Shown here piece after piece: positions 31,023 to 38,623 of a stretch of DNA of 38,623 nucleotides. Position numbers and translations under genes: made by a program. Source of the DNA: an uncultured Uliginosibacterium sp. (lineage in GTDB: Bacteria > Pseudomonadota > Gammaproteobacteria > Burkholderiales > Rhodocyclaceae); NCBI GenBank assembly GCA_945957295.1, contig CAMFLH010000011.1, positions 1-38,623 of the forward strand, read 5' to 3'. Position 1 is the first letter of the stretch. Each line of letters opens with the position of its first letter. A model generated the notes under the pieces. That model did no database searches. It was not told the DNA's origin and saw only the letters and a list, made by a program, of their open reading frames with translations.

Positions 31023-32834
31023 TTACCAGCTTGCGGTCAGCGAGTATTTGCCGTTCGTCGAGCCGGTGCCGCCGCTGTAGTAGCGCACTTGCACGTAACG
31101 CGTAACGGTGGAAGCTCCGCTGTTGGTGGTGCTTGCGGAATCCGTCTTGCCGGCGCCCAACTCGCTCTTCGCAAGCTGCGTGCCGGAGGCGTTGTAGAGG
31201 TAGAGGTCGTAATCCGCGGTACTGAGGCCCGGCACCAAGGTCGCGGTCAGCGTCTTGCCGGCGGGCAGATCGACGCGGTACCAGTCCTGATCGGTGCTGG
31301 AGGCGATCGTGCCCGCCACCTTCGACGGCTGCGACAACATCATCGGCGCCGTACGCGAGTTGTTGGGCTCGACTTCGTTCACGCTGACAACGCCACCGCT
31401 TCCACCTCCGCCGCCATTCGCAGCAGCCACCGCCGCACTGGCATCCACGAGGCCGGCACCGCAACCGGAGCAGGTTCCGGGGAAGGGCCGCACGGTGCTC
31501 GTCAGCACGTTCTTCACCTGGTCCGGCGTAAGGGCCGGGTTCTTGGCAATCACGAGCGCGGCAACCGCAGCAACATGCGGTGTCGCCATCGAGGTGCCCT
31601 GATAGAACGCGTAGGAATCCGCGCCAGGCGACTTGGTGCCCGCGTTGAGCGTCGACAGAATGCCGTTGGACGCGCTGCCGCTCATGTCACCACCCGGCGC
31701 GGCCAGCGTCACGATGCTGCCGTAGTTCGAGTAGTAGGCGCGATCGCCGTAGCGCCCAGTCGCAGCAACCGCGATGACACCCGAGCAGTTCGCCGGGTTC
31801 GAGTTCGACGCGTTCTGGTTCTCGTTGCCGGCCGCCACTACAACCACCGTACCGCGCGAGCGCGCGGCGCTGATCGCGTTCTGCGTCGTCGTGTCGCAAG
31901 CACCGCCGCCGCCCAACGACATGTTGATGACCCGTGCCGGCGTGGGGTTGGCCGGTACGCCGCTCACCGCTCCGCCAGAGGCCCACACGATCGCATCCGC
32001 GATATCGGAGGTGTAGCCACCGCAGCGCCCCAACACGCGCAACGGTTGTACCCGCGCGCCGTAGGCGATGCCGGCGACGCCGCTGCTGTTGTTGGTCAGC
32101 GCCGCGATCGTGCCGCCCACATGCGTGCCATGCCAGCTCGAATTCGTTGCCGTCCAGCCGCTGCCGCATTCGCCGGCGTTCGTCCAATCGCCCGGGTCGC
32201 TGGCATCGGCATCGCGGCCATCGCCGTCGTTGGAGACCGCGGTGTCCGAGATGAAGTCGTAGCCGGCGACGACGTTCGCGGCAAGATCGGCGTGTGGCCG
32301 ATAGCCGGTATCGATCACCGCGACCACGACACCACTGCCAGTGCTCTGGTCCCACGCACCCGGCACGCGCATACCGCCGGTCGCCTCGTAGAGATCCCAC
32401 TGCTCGCCGTAACGCGTGTCGTTGGGCGTCAACAGCGCATGCATCATGCGATCGGGTTCCGCATACTCGATGTTTGCATCGCGCGCCTTCAGTTCGGCGA
32501 TCAGCTGCGCCGCTTCCGCTGGCGTGAGCTTGCGGTCAAGCTTCACAACATCGGCCCCCAGCGCGGTCTGCCGCAATGCCTGCATTGTCACGCCGAGGCG
32601 CGCACCGGCGGCAGCGAACACCTGTGCCCGCTGCGTTGCAACGGGTGCGGATTGCGCGCTGATGTTGAGCGTGTTCCGGTATTTCACGATCAGGCGATCA
32701 GTGTGGTCTGCGGGCGCCTGTGGCACATCAAAGGCGCTGATGGTGCCCCCTGCGACGGCGAGTTGGGGAAGGGCTGCCGCGAGACATGCGGCGATACCGG
32801 TCATGCGCATGACCAGGGAACGGCGAACGATCAT
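31023..32834 (-). CDS. Secreted subtilisin-like (S8) serine peptidase with PPC domain
   Basis: The start is the ATG at 32834 (AGGAG 9 bases upstream); an ATG three codons earlier touches the ribosome site. The 603-residue precursor has a signal peptide (MIVRRSLVMRMTGIAACLAAALPQLAVAGG) and an inhibitor-like propeptide to about residue 120. The catalytic Asp lies in VIDTGYRPHADL at about 172, His in SSWHGTHVGG at about 235 and Ser in GTSMATPHVAAV at about 415. After a Gly-rich linker comes a C-terminal PPC domain (DQDWYRVDLPAGKTLTATL) usually removed on secretion. There is no GlyGly-CTERM tail, so it is not a substrate of the nearby rhombosortase by that criterion. Confidence 0.94.
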   Translation of the reverse strand: MIVRRSLVMRMTGIAACLAAALPQLAVAGGTISAFDVPQAPADHTDRLIVKYRNTLNISAQSAPVATQRAQVFAAAGARLGVTMQALRQTALGADVVKLDRKLTPAEAAQLIAELKARDANIEYAEPDRMMHALLTPNDTRYGEQWDLYEATGGMRVPGAWDQSTGSGVVVAVIDTGYRPHADLAANVVAGYDFISDTAVSNDGDGRDADASDPGDWTNAGECGSGWTATNSSWHGTHVGGTIAALTNNSSGVAGIAYGARVQPLRVLGRCGGYTSDIADAIVWASGGAVSGVPANPTPARVINMSLGGGGACDTTTQNAISAARSRGTVVVVAAGNENQNASNSNPANCSGVIAVAATGRYGDRAYYSNYGSIVTLAAPGGDMSGSASNGILSTLNAGTKSPGADSYAFYQGTSMATPHVAAVAALVIAKNPALTPDQVKNVLTSTVRPFPGTCSGCGAGLVDASAAVAAANGGGGGSGGVVSVNEVEPNNSRTAPMMLSQPSKVAGTIASSTDQDWYRVDLPAGKTLTATLVPGLSTADYDLYLYNASGTQLAKSELGAGKTDSASTTNSGASTVTRYVQVRYYSGGTGSTNGKYSLTASW

Positions 32835-33345
32835 CTTGGACATCTCCTGTTGTGGTCCAGACCCCGCCGGGGTATCCGGCGGCGGCCAATTCCGCACGAC
32901 CCGATCACCTGATTAAGGCGCGCGTCGACGCGAAACCCGCAACGCGGGCCGGCCAGTATGCCGACCGCATTTTTGTTCATGCAGATCACTTTTCCAGTGA
33001 TTCATTTTCCCCACACACACGCGTCCGGATGGGCAAGTCCCCCACGCGGATTCTGGTCTCCGACGCGCGTCGCCTCAAAGCACGATAGAACCCGTTTTCG
33101 TAATCCTCAAGATCGATTTCGCGCGAGCCTCAAGCTTGCCGCAGACGCCGCTTGCCGGGCGATTGATTGGGGCGGCGCACGAACTTGGCCAGCGTTGCAG
33201 TTTCAACGCACTGGGTCGTTTCGCGACGAGCTGGGTATCGAAATCCGCTACGCGAACGCGCACCCGATGCAACCCGCAACATCGTGCTCGCCTGCACCGC
33301 GCGGCGGCGCAAGCATCTCGCCATCATCAACACCACACACGGGTC
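32835..33345. other. 511-base intergenic region between peptidase and lipoprotein genes
   Basis: The two flanking genes are divergent, so both promoters should be here. I see a CATACT -10-like hexamer for the peptidase (32955-32960, minus strand) without a convincing -35, and an inverted repeat at 32985-33001. The right half (33050-33345) is open in frame with the lipoprotein but Arg/His-rich and without a ribosome site, so it is not read as coding. Confidence 0.5.
32985..33001. repeat. Inverted repeat in divergent intergenic region
   Basis: ATCACT-TTTCC-AGTGAT is a perfect 6-bp inverted repeat with a 5-base spacer in an AT-rich patch, about 150 bases upstream of the S8 peptidase. It may be an operator. 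Confidence 0.35.
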
Positions 33346-34185
33346 ATGAACATCACCGCACTGCTTCGCAACAGCGCCATCGCTTGCGCACTTCTTGTCC
33401 TCGCTGGCTGCGCAAGCCTGTGGCATCACACGGACACACACACCCAATCCGGCAGCGCCGTCGAGTATCTGTTTCCGGACGCCAAGCAGGCGCCGCAAAT
33501 GGCACCCGGCGTGACGACCCTGCGGCCGCCGGTGAAAGTTGGCATTGCCTTCGCCCCGGCAGCGCAGTGGGGCACTGCGATTCCCGAACAGCAGAAGACG
33601 CTGCTGCTGGAGAAGGTGAAAGGCAACTTCGCGAGCCTGCCTTATGTCGGCAAGATCGAAGTGATCCCGTCGTCCTACCTGCGTGCGAAGGGCGGTTTCG
33701 CCAACCTTGAACAGGTGGCGCGGATGTTCGATGTCGACGTCGTCGCGCTGGTCTCCTACGACCAGGTTCAGTTCGTCGATAACGGCGTGCTGTCGATGCT
33801 GTACTGGACCATCGTGGGAGCCTACGTAATTCAGGGCGATCGCTACGATGTGCAGACGATGGTGGACGCCGCGGTGTTCGACGTGGCGAGCAAGAAGCTG
33901 CTGTTCCGCGCACCGGGCACCAGCCGCATCAAGGGCAGTTCAACGCTGGTGAACTACAGCGAAGCGTCGCGCGAGGCCCGCGCAGCCGGCTTCGACGCCG
34001 CGGTGAATGATCTGGTGCCGAACCTGAAAGCGGAACTCGAACGCTTCCGCGAGCGCATGAAGACGGACAGCAGCGTGCAAGTCGTCAATCGCGCCGGTTA
34101 CAGCGGCGGCGGCAGCGTGGGCCTCGCCGGCGTGCTGCTCGCGCTTGGCCTCGTGACCCTGATCGGTCTGCGTCGCCGGCCGTGA
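33346..34185 (+). CDS. Rhombotarget lipoprotein with GlyGly-CTERM tail
   Basis: The 279-residue product starts at the ATG at 33346 and has a clear lipobox VLAGC (cysteine 22). The mature part is alpha/beta (LRPPVKVGIAFAPAAQWG, VDVVALVSYDQVQF). The last 28 residues form a GlyGly-CTERM sorting signal: GGGS, a hydrophobic helix (VGLAGVLLALGLVTLIG) and a basic end LRRRP. This matches the rhombotail lipoprotein family found next to rhombosortase. The stop overlaps the GTG start of the rhombosortase gene (GTGA), so the target and its processing protease are translationally coupled. It should be lipid-anchored and have its C-terminal tail removed. Function beyond that is unknown. Confidence 0.88.
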   Translation: MNITALLRNSAIACALLVLAGCASLWHHTDTHTQSGSAVEYLFPDAKQAPQMAPGVTTLRPPVKVGIAFAPAAQWGTAIPEQQKTLLLEKVKGNFASLPYVGKIEVIPSSYLRAKGGFANLEQVARMFDVDVVALVSYDQVQFVDNGVLSMLYWTIVGAYVIQGDRYDVQTMVDAAVFDVASKKLLFRAPGTSRIKGSSTLVNYSEASREARAAGFDAAVNDLVPNLKAELERFRERMKTDSSVQVVNRAGYSGGGSVGLAGVLLALGLVTLIGLRRRP

Positions 34186-34784
34186 ATACAAGCCTGCGCT
34201 GGCCGCGCGCCAGCTTCGCGGTCGCCGTGATGAGCGTCGCGGCGATCTCACTTCCCGCGGCCTGGGCCACGCAACTGGAACTGACGCGTGGGCCGCTCGA
34301 TGGGCTTGCCTGCTGGCAGCTCTGGAGCGGACATCTGCTGCACTTCGGCCCGACCCACGCGCTGACCGATCTGCTGACGCTGCTGATCGCGGCGAGCGTC
34401 GTCGAGACCGCGCTCGGCACCCGACGCACCACGCTGCTGTATTGCGTTACGCCGCCTGTGCTGAGCCTGCTGACACTGCTCACCGCGCCGCAACTCACCA
34501 CCTACCGCGGCGCATCGGCGCTGGCGGTGATGATGGGCTTTGCAGCGGGGGGCGTGCTGTGGCGCGACGTTGGCCTGCGCGTACCGGTTGTGCTGATCGT
34601 GGCGCTGTTCTTGGTCAAGCTCGCGGGGGACGCCGCCGGCGCGGCGACAGACCTCAGCGGCCTGCCAACGGGCATCGCGCTCGCATGGCAGGCACACGCC
34701 GTCGGCGCGCTGATAGGCAGCGTACTTGCGTTGCACCTCGCTCGGGGCACGGCAGCCGCGCGCTACGGCATGATCTCGACGTAG
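34182..34784 (+). CDS. rrtA: Rhombosortase (rhomboid-family GlyGly-CTERM protease)
   Basis: The 200-residue product from the GTG at 34182 has about six membrane helices. The likely catalytic serine is S112 in TTYRGASALAVMM, and the likely histidine is H172 in WQAHAVGALIGSV; SGHLLHFGPTHALTDLLTL is the early rhomboid-type histidine-rich segment. Rhombosortases cut GlyGly-CTERM tails of exported proteins, and here the immediately upstream gene encodes such a target. The serine motif is GAS-A instead of the usual GxSG, a deviation worth noting. The 3' end overlaps the convergent radical SAM gene by 22 bases. Confidence 0.87.
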   Translation: MNTSLRWPRASFAVAVMSVAAISLPAAWATQLELTRGPLDGLACWQLWSGHLLHFGPTHALTDLLTLLIAASVVETALGTRRTTLLYCVTPPVLSLLTLLTAPQLTTYRGASALAVMMGFAAGGVLWRDVGLRVPVVLIVALFLVKLAGDAAGAATDLSGLPTGIALAWQAHAVGALIGSVLALHLARGTAAARYGMIST

Positions 34785-35929
34785 TCGTATACCGGGCAGT
34801 CAACGATCTCGCGCTGCAGCGCTTCGGGTAGCGCTGCGTACCAGTCGGCGAGCGGATAGCGATCGATCGCGTCGCCAAGGTGGCGCACCAGTTCGCACAC
34901 TGGGTCGGTGATGCCGCTGCGCCACGTGTCGTCCTTGCGCACATAGCCCATCCACAGGTTCTTCATGCAGTTGCCGCGGCACCAGGCCTGCGCTTCGCAG
35001 CTGCCGCAAGGCATGTCGGGATGCTGCTGCAGTGGGCTGGGCACAAGCCAATTGTCCGCGAGGTCGCCCATCTGCATGTCGGGCAGGTGCATCAGGTCGG
35101 GGCACGGGAAGATGCGGCCATCCGGCATCACGTTAAGGATGTGCGAGGAGACGCGGCATTGCGCACGCCCGTGGTGGCGTTCATCGACGAGATGCGGGAA
35201 CAGCTTGTTGCGCACGATGCCCATCAGCGGGATCACCGGCAGCAGGGCATCGGTATCGCGGAAGAAGCGCGCGACGAGTTCATCGAGCACCACCTTGCGG
35301 CGTGTCATCGCCGAGTCGGCATAGGCGTGATCGGCGACGAACTGGAAGTACAGATAGTCGAAGCGTTCCAGCAGGCCTTCAATCTGCGCGAGATCGATCT
35401 CATCGCTCGACCAGGTCATGCGCGCCGTCAGCGAGCCGCCAACACGCGTATGCACCCGCTCCACGTTGCGCATCACCTGGCGGTAGATGCCACGCCCGCG
35501 GTAGCCATCGGTGACCTGCTCGCCGCCGTCGATCGAGACGAGGATGTTATCCAGACGCCGCAGCACCCATTCGGGCAAGTCGTCGAGCAACGTGCCATTG
35601 GTCTGCAACTGAAAGCGGAAATGCGGGTACCGCCACATCACCGTTTCCATGAAGGCGCGGTTGAGTGTCGGCTCACCGCCGTAGAAGGTGACGTACACAT
35701 CCTTGGCAGCAAGATGCGTCTCAACAAAGCGATGGAGCGTCTCGATGTCGTACTCGACCTTGCCCTGCGAGCCGAGCACATCGCCCTCGCTGATCGAGCA
35801 ATAGCTGCACTTGAGGTTGCACTGCAGCGTGGTAAGCAACTGCAGTTCTACGCGGTGGCCGATGATCGCGGGAAGTCCGCTCTGCGCCGAATGCCGCGGG
35901 CGGACGAATGAAACGGGTTGGGCGTGCAT
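34763..35929 (-). CDS. Radical SAM/SPASM-domain protein
   Basis: The 388-residue product starts at the ATG at 35929 (MHAQPVSFVR). The radical SAM cluster motif is CNLKCSYC (C37, C41, C44), followed by the glycine-rich VTFYGGEPTLN. The C-terminal part (about 275 onwards) has SPASM-type cysteines: CRVSSHILNVMPDGRIFPCPD and PCGSCEAQAWCRGNCMKN. This architecture is typical of enzymes that modify peptides or proteins and of the anaerobic sulfatase-maturase type. It does not look like NirJ. No obvious small precursor peptide is seen next to it. It converges on the rhombosortase gene. Its substrate is unknown. Confidence 0.85.
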   Translation of the reverse strand: MHAQPVSFVRPRHSAQSGLPAIIGHRVELQLLTTLQCNLKCSYCSISEGDVLGSQGKVEYDIETLHRFVETHLAAKDVYVTFYGGEPTLNRAFMETVMWRYPHFRFQLQTNGTLLDDLPEWVLRRLDNILVSIDGGEQVTDGYRGRGIYRQVMRNVERVHTRVGGSLTARMTWSSDEIDLAQIEGLLERFDYLYFQFVADHAYADSAMTRRKVVLDELVARFFRDTDALLPVIPLMGIVRNKLFPHLVDERHHGRAQCRVSSHILNVMPDGRIFPCPDLMHLPDMQMGDLADNWLVPSPLQQHPDMPCGSCEAQAWCRGNCMKNLWMGYVRKDDTWRSGITDPVCELVRHLGDAIDRYPLADWYAALPEALQREIVDCPVYDYVEIMP

Positions 35930-36053
35930 GATGCGAAGGGCGTTGCAGGGGGAGCAGGATTTTGCGCGTGTCGCCGATAGGCCGCTTGGAGCAAGGTCAA
36001 CGCCTGCGCAGTCTGTGAGCACCCGAACCGATGCATGCAGCCGCGTATCGCAA

Positions 36054-36111
36054 CGCTCTCAAAAGAGCGCCGACAAGAAACAAGGCCGGCGCCTCTCGGC
36101 GGCCGGCCTTG
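36054..36111 (-). terminator. Hairpins downstream of ybiT
   Basis: CAAGGCCGGC (36081-36090) and GCCGGCCTTG (36102-36111) form a perfect stem, extended by GCC/GGC inside, 22 bases after the ybiT stop. On the minus strand TTTCTTGT follows. A second small hairpin CGCTCT-CAAA-AGAGCG is at 36054-36069. Together they likely end the ybiT transcript before the radical SAM gene. Confidence 0.6.
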
Positions 36112-36132
36112 TGTGCGCGGAGCAAGCGCGGC

Positions 36133-37752
36133 TTATTCGACGCCCTGACTGTGCAGGTATTCGTCGTAGGTGCCGCGGTAGTCGACGATCTGGCCGTCCT
36201 GCTTGATCTCGATGATGCGGGTCGCAACGGAACCGACGAACTCGCGGTCGTGTGAGACGAACAGCACCGTACCATTGAAGTCCATCACGCCAGCGTTCAG
36301 CGATTCAATGGACTCCATGTCCATGTGGTTGGTCGGCTCATCGAGCAGCAGCACGTTCTTGCGCTGGAGCATCAGCTTGCCAAACAGCATGCGGCCTTGC
36401 TCGCCACCGGAGATCACCTTGACCGACTTCTTCACATCGTCGCCCTTGAAGAGCAGACGGCCGAGCGTGCCGCGGATCAGCGTGACGGCGTCGTCGCCTT
36501 CGTAGCCGCCCTCGCGCACATAACCCGAGATCCAGTCCGTAAGGTTTTCGCCGCCGGCAAAGTCTTCCGCGTGATCCTGCGCGTAGTAGCCGAGCTTGGC
36601 CTTCTCGGCCCACTTCACGGTGCCGAACTGCGGTTGTAGCTGACCCATCAGCAGCTTCAGCAGCGTGGTCTTGCCGACACCGTTCTCGCCGATGATCGCA
36701 ACCTTGTCGCCCGCGTCGATGGTGATCGTCAGATCCTTGATGATCGTCTTGCCCGGCTCGTAGCCGAAGGTCAGCTTCTCGACCTCCACCGCGTGGCGGT
36801 GCAGCTTTTCCTTCTCGTCGTAGTCGAAACGGATCCACGGGTACTGGCGGCTCGAGGGCTTGAACTCGTCGATCTTGATCTTCTCGATCTGCTTCGCGCG
36901 GCTGGTCGCCTGGCGGGCCTTCGACTTGTTGGCCGAGAAGCGACGCACGAACTCTTGCAGCTCGGCGACCTTTTCCTTCGCACGGGCGTTGTCCTTGGCC
37001 TGCTGCTCACGCGCCTGCTGGGCAGCTTCCATGTAGTCGTCCCAGTTGCCGGGGTAGATCTGGATGCGGCCATAGTCCAGATCGGCCATGTGGGTACAGA
37101 CCTGGTTCAGGAAGTGGCGGTCGTGGGAGATGATGATCATCGTGCTTTCGCGTTGATTGATCACGTTCTCCAGCCAGCGGATGGTGTTGATGTCGAGGTT
37201 GTTGGTCGGCTCGTCGAGCAGCAGGATGTCCGGGTTCGAGAACAGTGCCTGGCACAGCAGCACCCGCAGCTTCCAGCCCGGCGCGACTTCGCTCATCGGG
37301 CCGGTGTGCTGCGAAGTCGGGATGCCCACGCCTAGCAGCAGCTCGCCGGCACGCGCTTCGGCGGTGTAGCCGTCGTACTCGGCGAAGTGCGCCTCGAGCT
37401 CGGCGGCGTGCATGTAGTCTTCTTCGGTGGCCTCGGGGTTCGCGTAGATCGCGTCCTTCTCCTTCATACAGGCCCACATTTCGGCGTGGCCTTGCATCAC
37501 CACGTCGATCACGCGCTGGTCTTCGTACGCGAACTGGTCCTGGCGCAGGAAGGCCATGCGCTCGCCCGAGTCGAGCGCCACATTGCCGGCCGAGGGCTCC
37601 AGCACGCCAGCGAGGATCTTCATGAAGGTCGACTTGCCGGCTCCGTTGGCGCCGATCAGGCCGTAACGGTTGCCGTCGCCGAACTTGATCGAGACGTTCT
37701 CGAACAGCGGCTTGGCGCCGAACTGCATGGTGATGTTGTTTGCGACCAGCAC
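36133..37752 (-). CDS. ybiT: ABC-F family ATPase YbiT
   Basis: The 539-residue product starts at the GTG at 37752 (AAGGA 8 bases upstream). It has two ABC cassettes in one chain without membrane segments: Walker [10 protein letters not shown] and GENGVGKTT, signature-region [13 protein letters not shown] and [11 protein letters not shown], Walker [13 protein letters not shown] and [12 protein letters not shown]. The Lys/Arg-rich linker ([20 protein letters not shown]) lies between them. The first signature (VAPGWK) is the mark of YbiT rather than EttA, Uup or YheS. ABC-F proteins act on the ribosome in translation. The leader carries an 18-base palindrome. Confidence 0.94.
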   Translation of the reverse strand: MLVANNITMQFGAKPLFENVSIKFGDGNRYGLIGANGAGKSTFMKILAGVLEPSAGNVALDSGERMAFLRQDQFAYEDQRVIDVVMQGHAEMWACMKEKDAIYANPEATEEDYMHAAELEAHFAEYDGYTAEARAGELLLGVGIPTSQHTGPMSEVAPGWKLRVLLCQALFSNPDILLLDEPTNNLDINTIRWLENVINQRESTMIIISHDRHFLNQVCTHMADLDYGRIQIYPGNWDDYMEAAQQAREQQAKDNARAKEKVAELQEFVRRFSANKSKARQATSRAKQIEKIKIDEFKPSSRQYPWIRFDYDEKEKLHRHAVEVEKLTFGYEPGKTIIKDLTITIDAGDKVAIIGENGVGKTTLLKLLMGQLQPQFGTVKWAEKAKLGYYAQDHAEDFAGGENLTDWISGYVREGGYEGDDAVTLIRGTLGRLLFKGDDVKKSVKVISGGEQGRMLFGKLMLQRKNVLLLDEPTNHMDMESIESLNAGVMDFNGTVLFVSHDREFVGSVATRIIEIKQDGQIVDYRGTYDEYLHSQGVE

Positions 37753-37775
37753 GAGGAATTCCTTTGATCTGCCAT

Positions 37776-37793
37776 CGGGCGGACGTCCGCCCG
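37776..37793. promoter_or_regulatory. 18-base perfect palindrome in the ybiT leader
   Basis: CGGGCGGACGTCCGCCCG reads the same on both strands. It lies 24 bases before the ybiT start codon and after the predicted -10, so it may be an operator or form an RNA hairpin just ahead of the ribosome site. Confidence 0.5.
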
Positions 37794-37805
37794 GAAAAAC
37801 CGCAT

Positions 37806-37811
37806 ATTGTA
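37806..37811 (-). promoter_or_regulatory. Candidate -10 of ybiT
   Basis: TACAAT on the minus strand in an AT-rich patch; a TTGACC lies 20 bases further upstream, which is longer than ideal. The gap 37753-38053 otherwise holds only the leader palindrome and the amylase terminator. Confidence 0.45.
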
Positions 37812-38000
37812 ACGCGGAATTATTGCTTTCAGGTCAAAGACTTGCGACCAACCAAAGGGGAGGCAAGCAAACAACACCCCTCGCATTCAAAGGCCACGCC
37901 TCGCCCGGCGCACCACGGGCGATTTCTTGGCTCGAGCGGCACGGTGTAGCGGCGCAGTGGGGATGCAGGCCGCAAGGTCGCCAGCGCGCGACTCAAAGAA

Positions 38001-38033
38001 AAAGGCCCTGCAGCGCAACGCCGCAGGGCCTTT
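38001..38033 (-). terminator. Rho-independent terminator after the amylase gene
   Basis: AAAGGCCCTGC and GCAGGGCCTTT form a perfect 11-bp stem; on the minus strand it is followed by TTCTTTG. It lies 21 bases beyond the amylase stop. Confidence 0.82.
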
Positions 38034-38053
38034 CCAGACGAGTCCGGCCGCGC

Positions 38054-38623
38054 TTACTTCGCGATCGTATAGACGACGAAGGACTGCGGCTGTACCGCAG
38101 TCGTGAAGTTACCGCCGGAGGCGACACCACCAACGCCGCTCACAGGCCAGGCCGCCGAAACCGTCGCTCCGGCAGGCAGACCGCTGAACGTCACGGACGA
38201 CGCCGTGGTGCCGTAGTTGATGGCAACCAGCGCCGTCTCGTTTGCGGTGCTGCGCGTGAAGCTCATCGTCCAGCCATTGGCGGTCGCATTGTCGTAAGAG
38301 CCCCCCGCCAGCGCCGGGTGCGCCTTGCGCATCGAGATCAGCGCTTTGTAGAAGCTCAGCAGTGAGTTGGCATCGCCCAGCTGCGCGGCGACGTTGTTGG
38401 TCGCCACGTTGCTCGACACCGCGCGGAAAGGCTTGCCAGTGGTGAAGCCTGCAGTCGTGGTGTCGGCCGTCCAGCTCATCGGCGTGCGCAGTTTCCAGTC
38501 GCCGCTGAGGCTGTTGTTGTTAGCCATGCCGATCTCTTCACCGTAGTAGATGAAGGGCACGCCCGGTTGCAGCATGTAGGTCGCCACAGCAAGGCGGTAC
38601 TGCTGCTGATTGCCATTCAGTTG
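38054..38623 (-). CDS. GH13 alpha-amylase-family protein, C-terminal part
   Basis: The frame is open to the right edge, so only the last 189 residues are seen and the start lies outside. The segment MLQPGVPFIYYGEEIGM is the conserved end-of-barrel motif of GH13 amylases and alpha-glucosidases, and LRTPMSW follows. The rest (about residues 90-189 of the visible part) is the C-terminal beta domain that ends AVQPQSFVVYTIAK. The catalytic residues are in the missing part. Likely role: hydrolysis of starch or maltodextrin. Whether it is exported cannot be seen. A GTG at 38587 is internal, not the true start, because the frame and family similarity continue upstream. Confidence 0.88.
   Translation of the reverse strand, partial: QLNGNQQQYRLAVATYMLQPGVPFIYYGEEIGMANNNSLSGDWKLRTPMSWTADTTTAGFTTGKPFRAVSSNVATNNVAAQLGDANSLLSFYKALISMRKAHPALAGGSYDNATANGWTMSFTRSTANETALVAINYGTTASSVTFSGLPAGATVSAAWPVSGVGGVASGGNFTTAVQPQSFVVYTIAK

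Noticed and set aside
30975-32912. A 645-codon plus-strand frame opposite the S8 peptidase
   Set aside because: Arg/His/Ala-rich with no motif; the minus strand has the full catalytic triad and a signal peptide.
33136-33345. An N-terminal extension of the rhombotarget lipoprotein
   Set aside because: It would bury the lipobox signal peptide behind 70 Arg/His-rich residues; the lipoprotein start at 33346 is functional by family standards.
34763-35929. The radical SAM gene as the missing nirJ
   Set aside because: Its cysteine motif context and SPASM region differ from NirJ, and it is more than 17 kb from the nir genes with no shared operon.

Overview
The window reads as chromosomal DNA of a denitrifying betaproteobacterium. 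GC is high, genes are dense, and there is a nirS-type (cytochrome cd1) denitrification locus with a fused nirDL gene. The gene mix (AidB, PepN, YbiT, GGDEF/EAL, a rhombosortase pair, secreted amylase and subtilase) fits Rhodocyclales best, but that placement is inference. I saw no tRNA, rRNA, CRISPR array, transposase or phage gene.

Layout. 1-4.6 kb: a left-truncated secreted endonuclease/exonuclease/phosphatase-type nuclease (-), AidB-like acyl-CoA dehydrogenase (+), a periplasmic binding-protein-like gene (+) and a PIN-domain protein (-). 4.6-9.0 kb: a kinase-like/P-loop fusion (+) converging on an unusual ACP / acyl-AMP ligase / acyltransferase fusion (-). 9.1-19 kb: the nir region. On the minus strand lie nirS-nirM and then nirC-nirF-nirDL-nirG-nirH plus an outer-membrane-type protein. 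The two blocks are separated by an opposite-strand lipoprotein-like gene, and each block has its own FNR/DNR-type box (TTGAT-N4-GTCAA). Divergent from nirS is a translationally coupled pair, a MIP18/DUF59 protein and a polytopic membrane protein. NirS reduces nitrite to NO, NirM and NirC are c-type cytochromes, and NirF/DL/G/H take part in heme d1 synthesis. nirE, nirJ and nirN are not in the window.

19-21.7 kb: a small acidic protein gene with its own promoter, cysK, and a MalY/PatB-type C-S lyase. 21.6-27.6 kb: a 32-codon candidate ORF, a methyl-accepting chemotaxis protein, a pyruvate-kinase-like protein with an extra N-terminal domain and no C-terminal domain, and a soluble helical-repeat-GGDEF-EAL protein. 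27.6-28.2 kb: a 630-base gap with a C-rich segment ending in a terminator-like hairpin (possible small RNA). 28.2-38.6 kb: pepN, a secreted S8 peptidase with a PPC domain, a lipoprotein with a GlyGly-CTERM tail coupled to its rhombosortase, a radical SAM/SPASM protein, the ABC-F protein YbiT, and the C-terminal part of a GH13 amylase cut by the right edge.

Main points of interest: the split nir cluster with two matching boxes around an inverted gene; the DUF59/membrane-protein pair next to nirS; the rhombosortase/target pair beside a radical SAM protein; the inverted Aas-like fusion; the pyruvate-kinase-like protein with K+-independence-type residues; and two small genes plus a C-rich RNA candidate. 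Everything here comes from reading the sequence; no database search was run. Residue positions marked 'about' are approximate.
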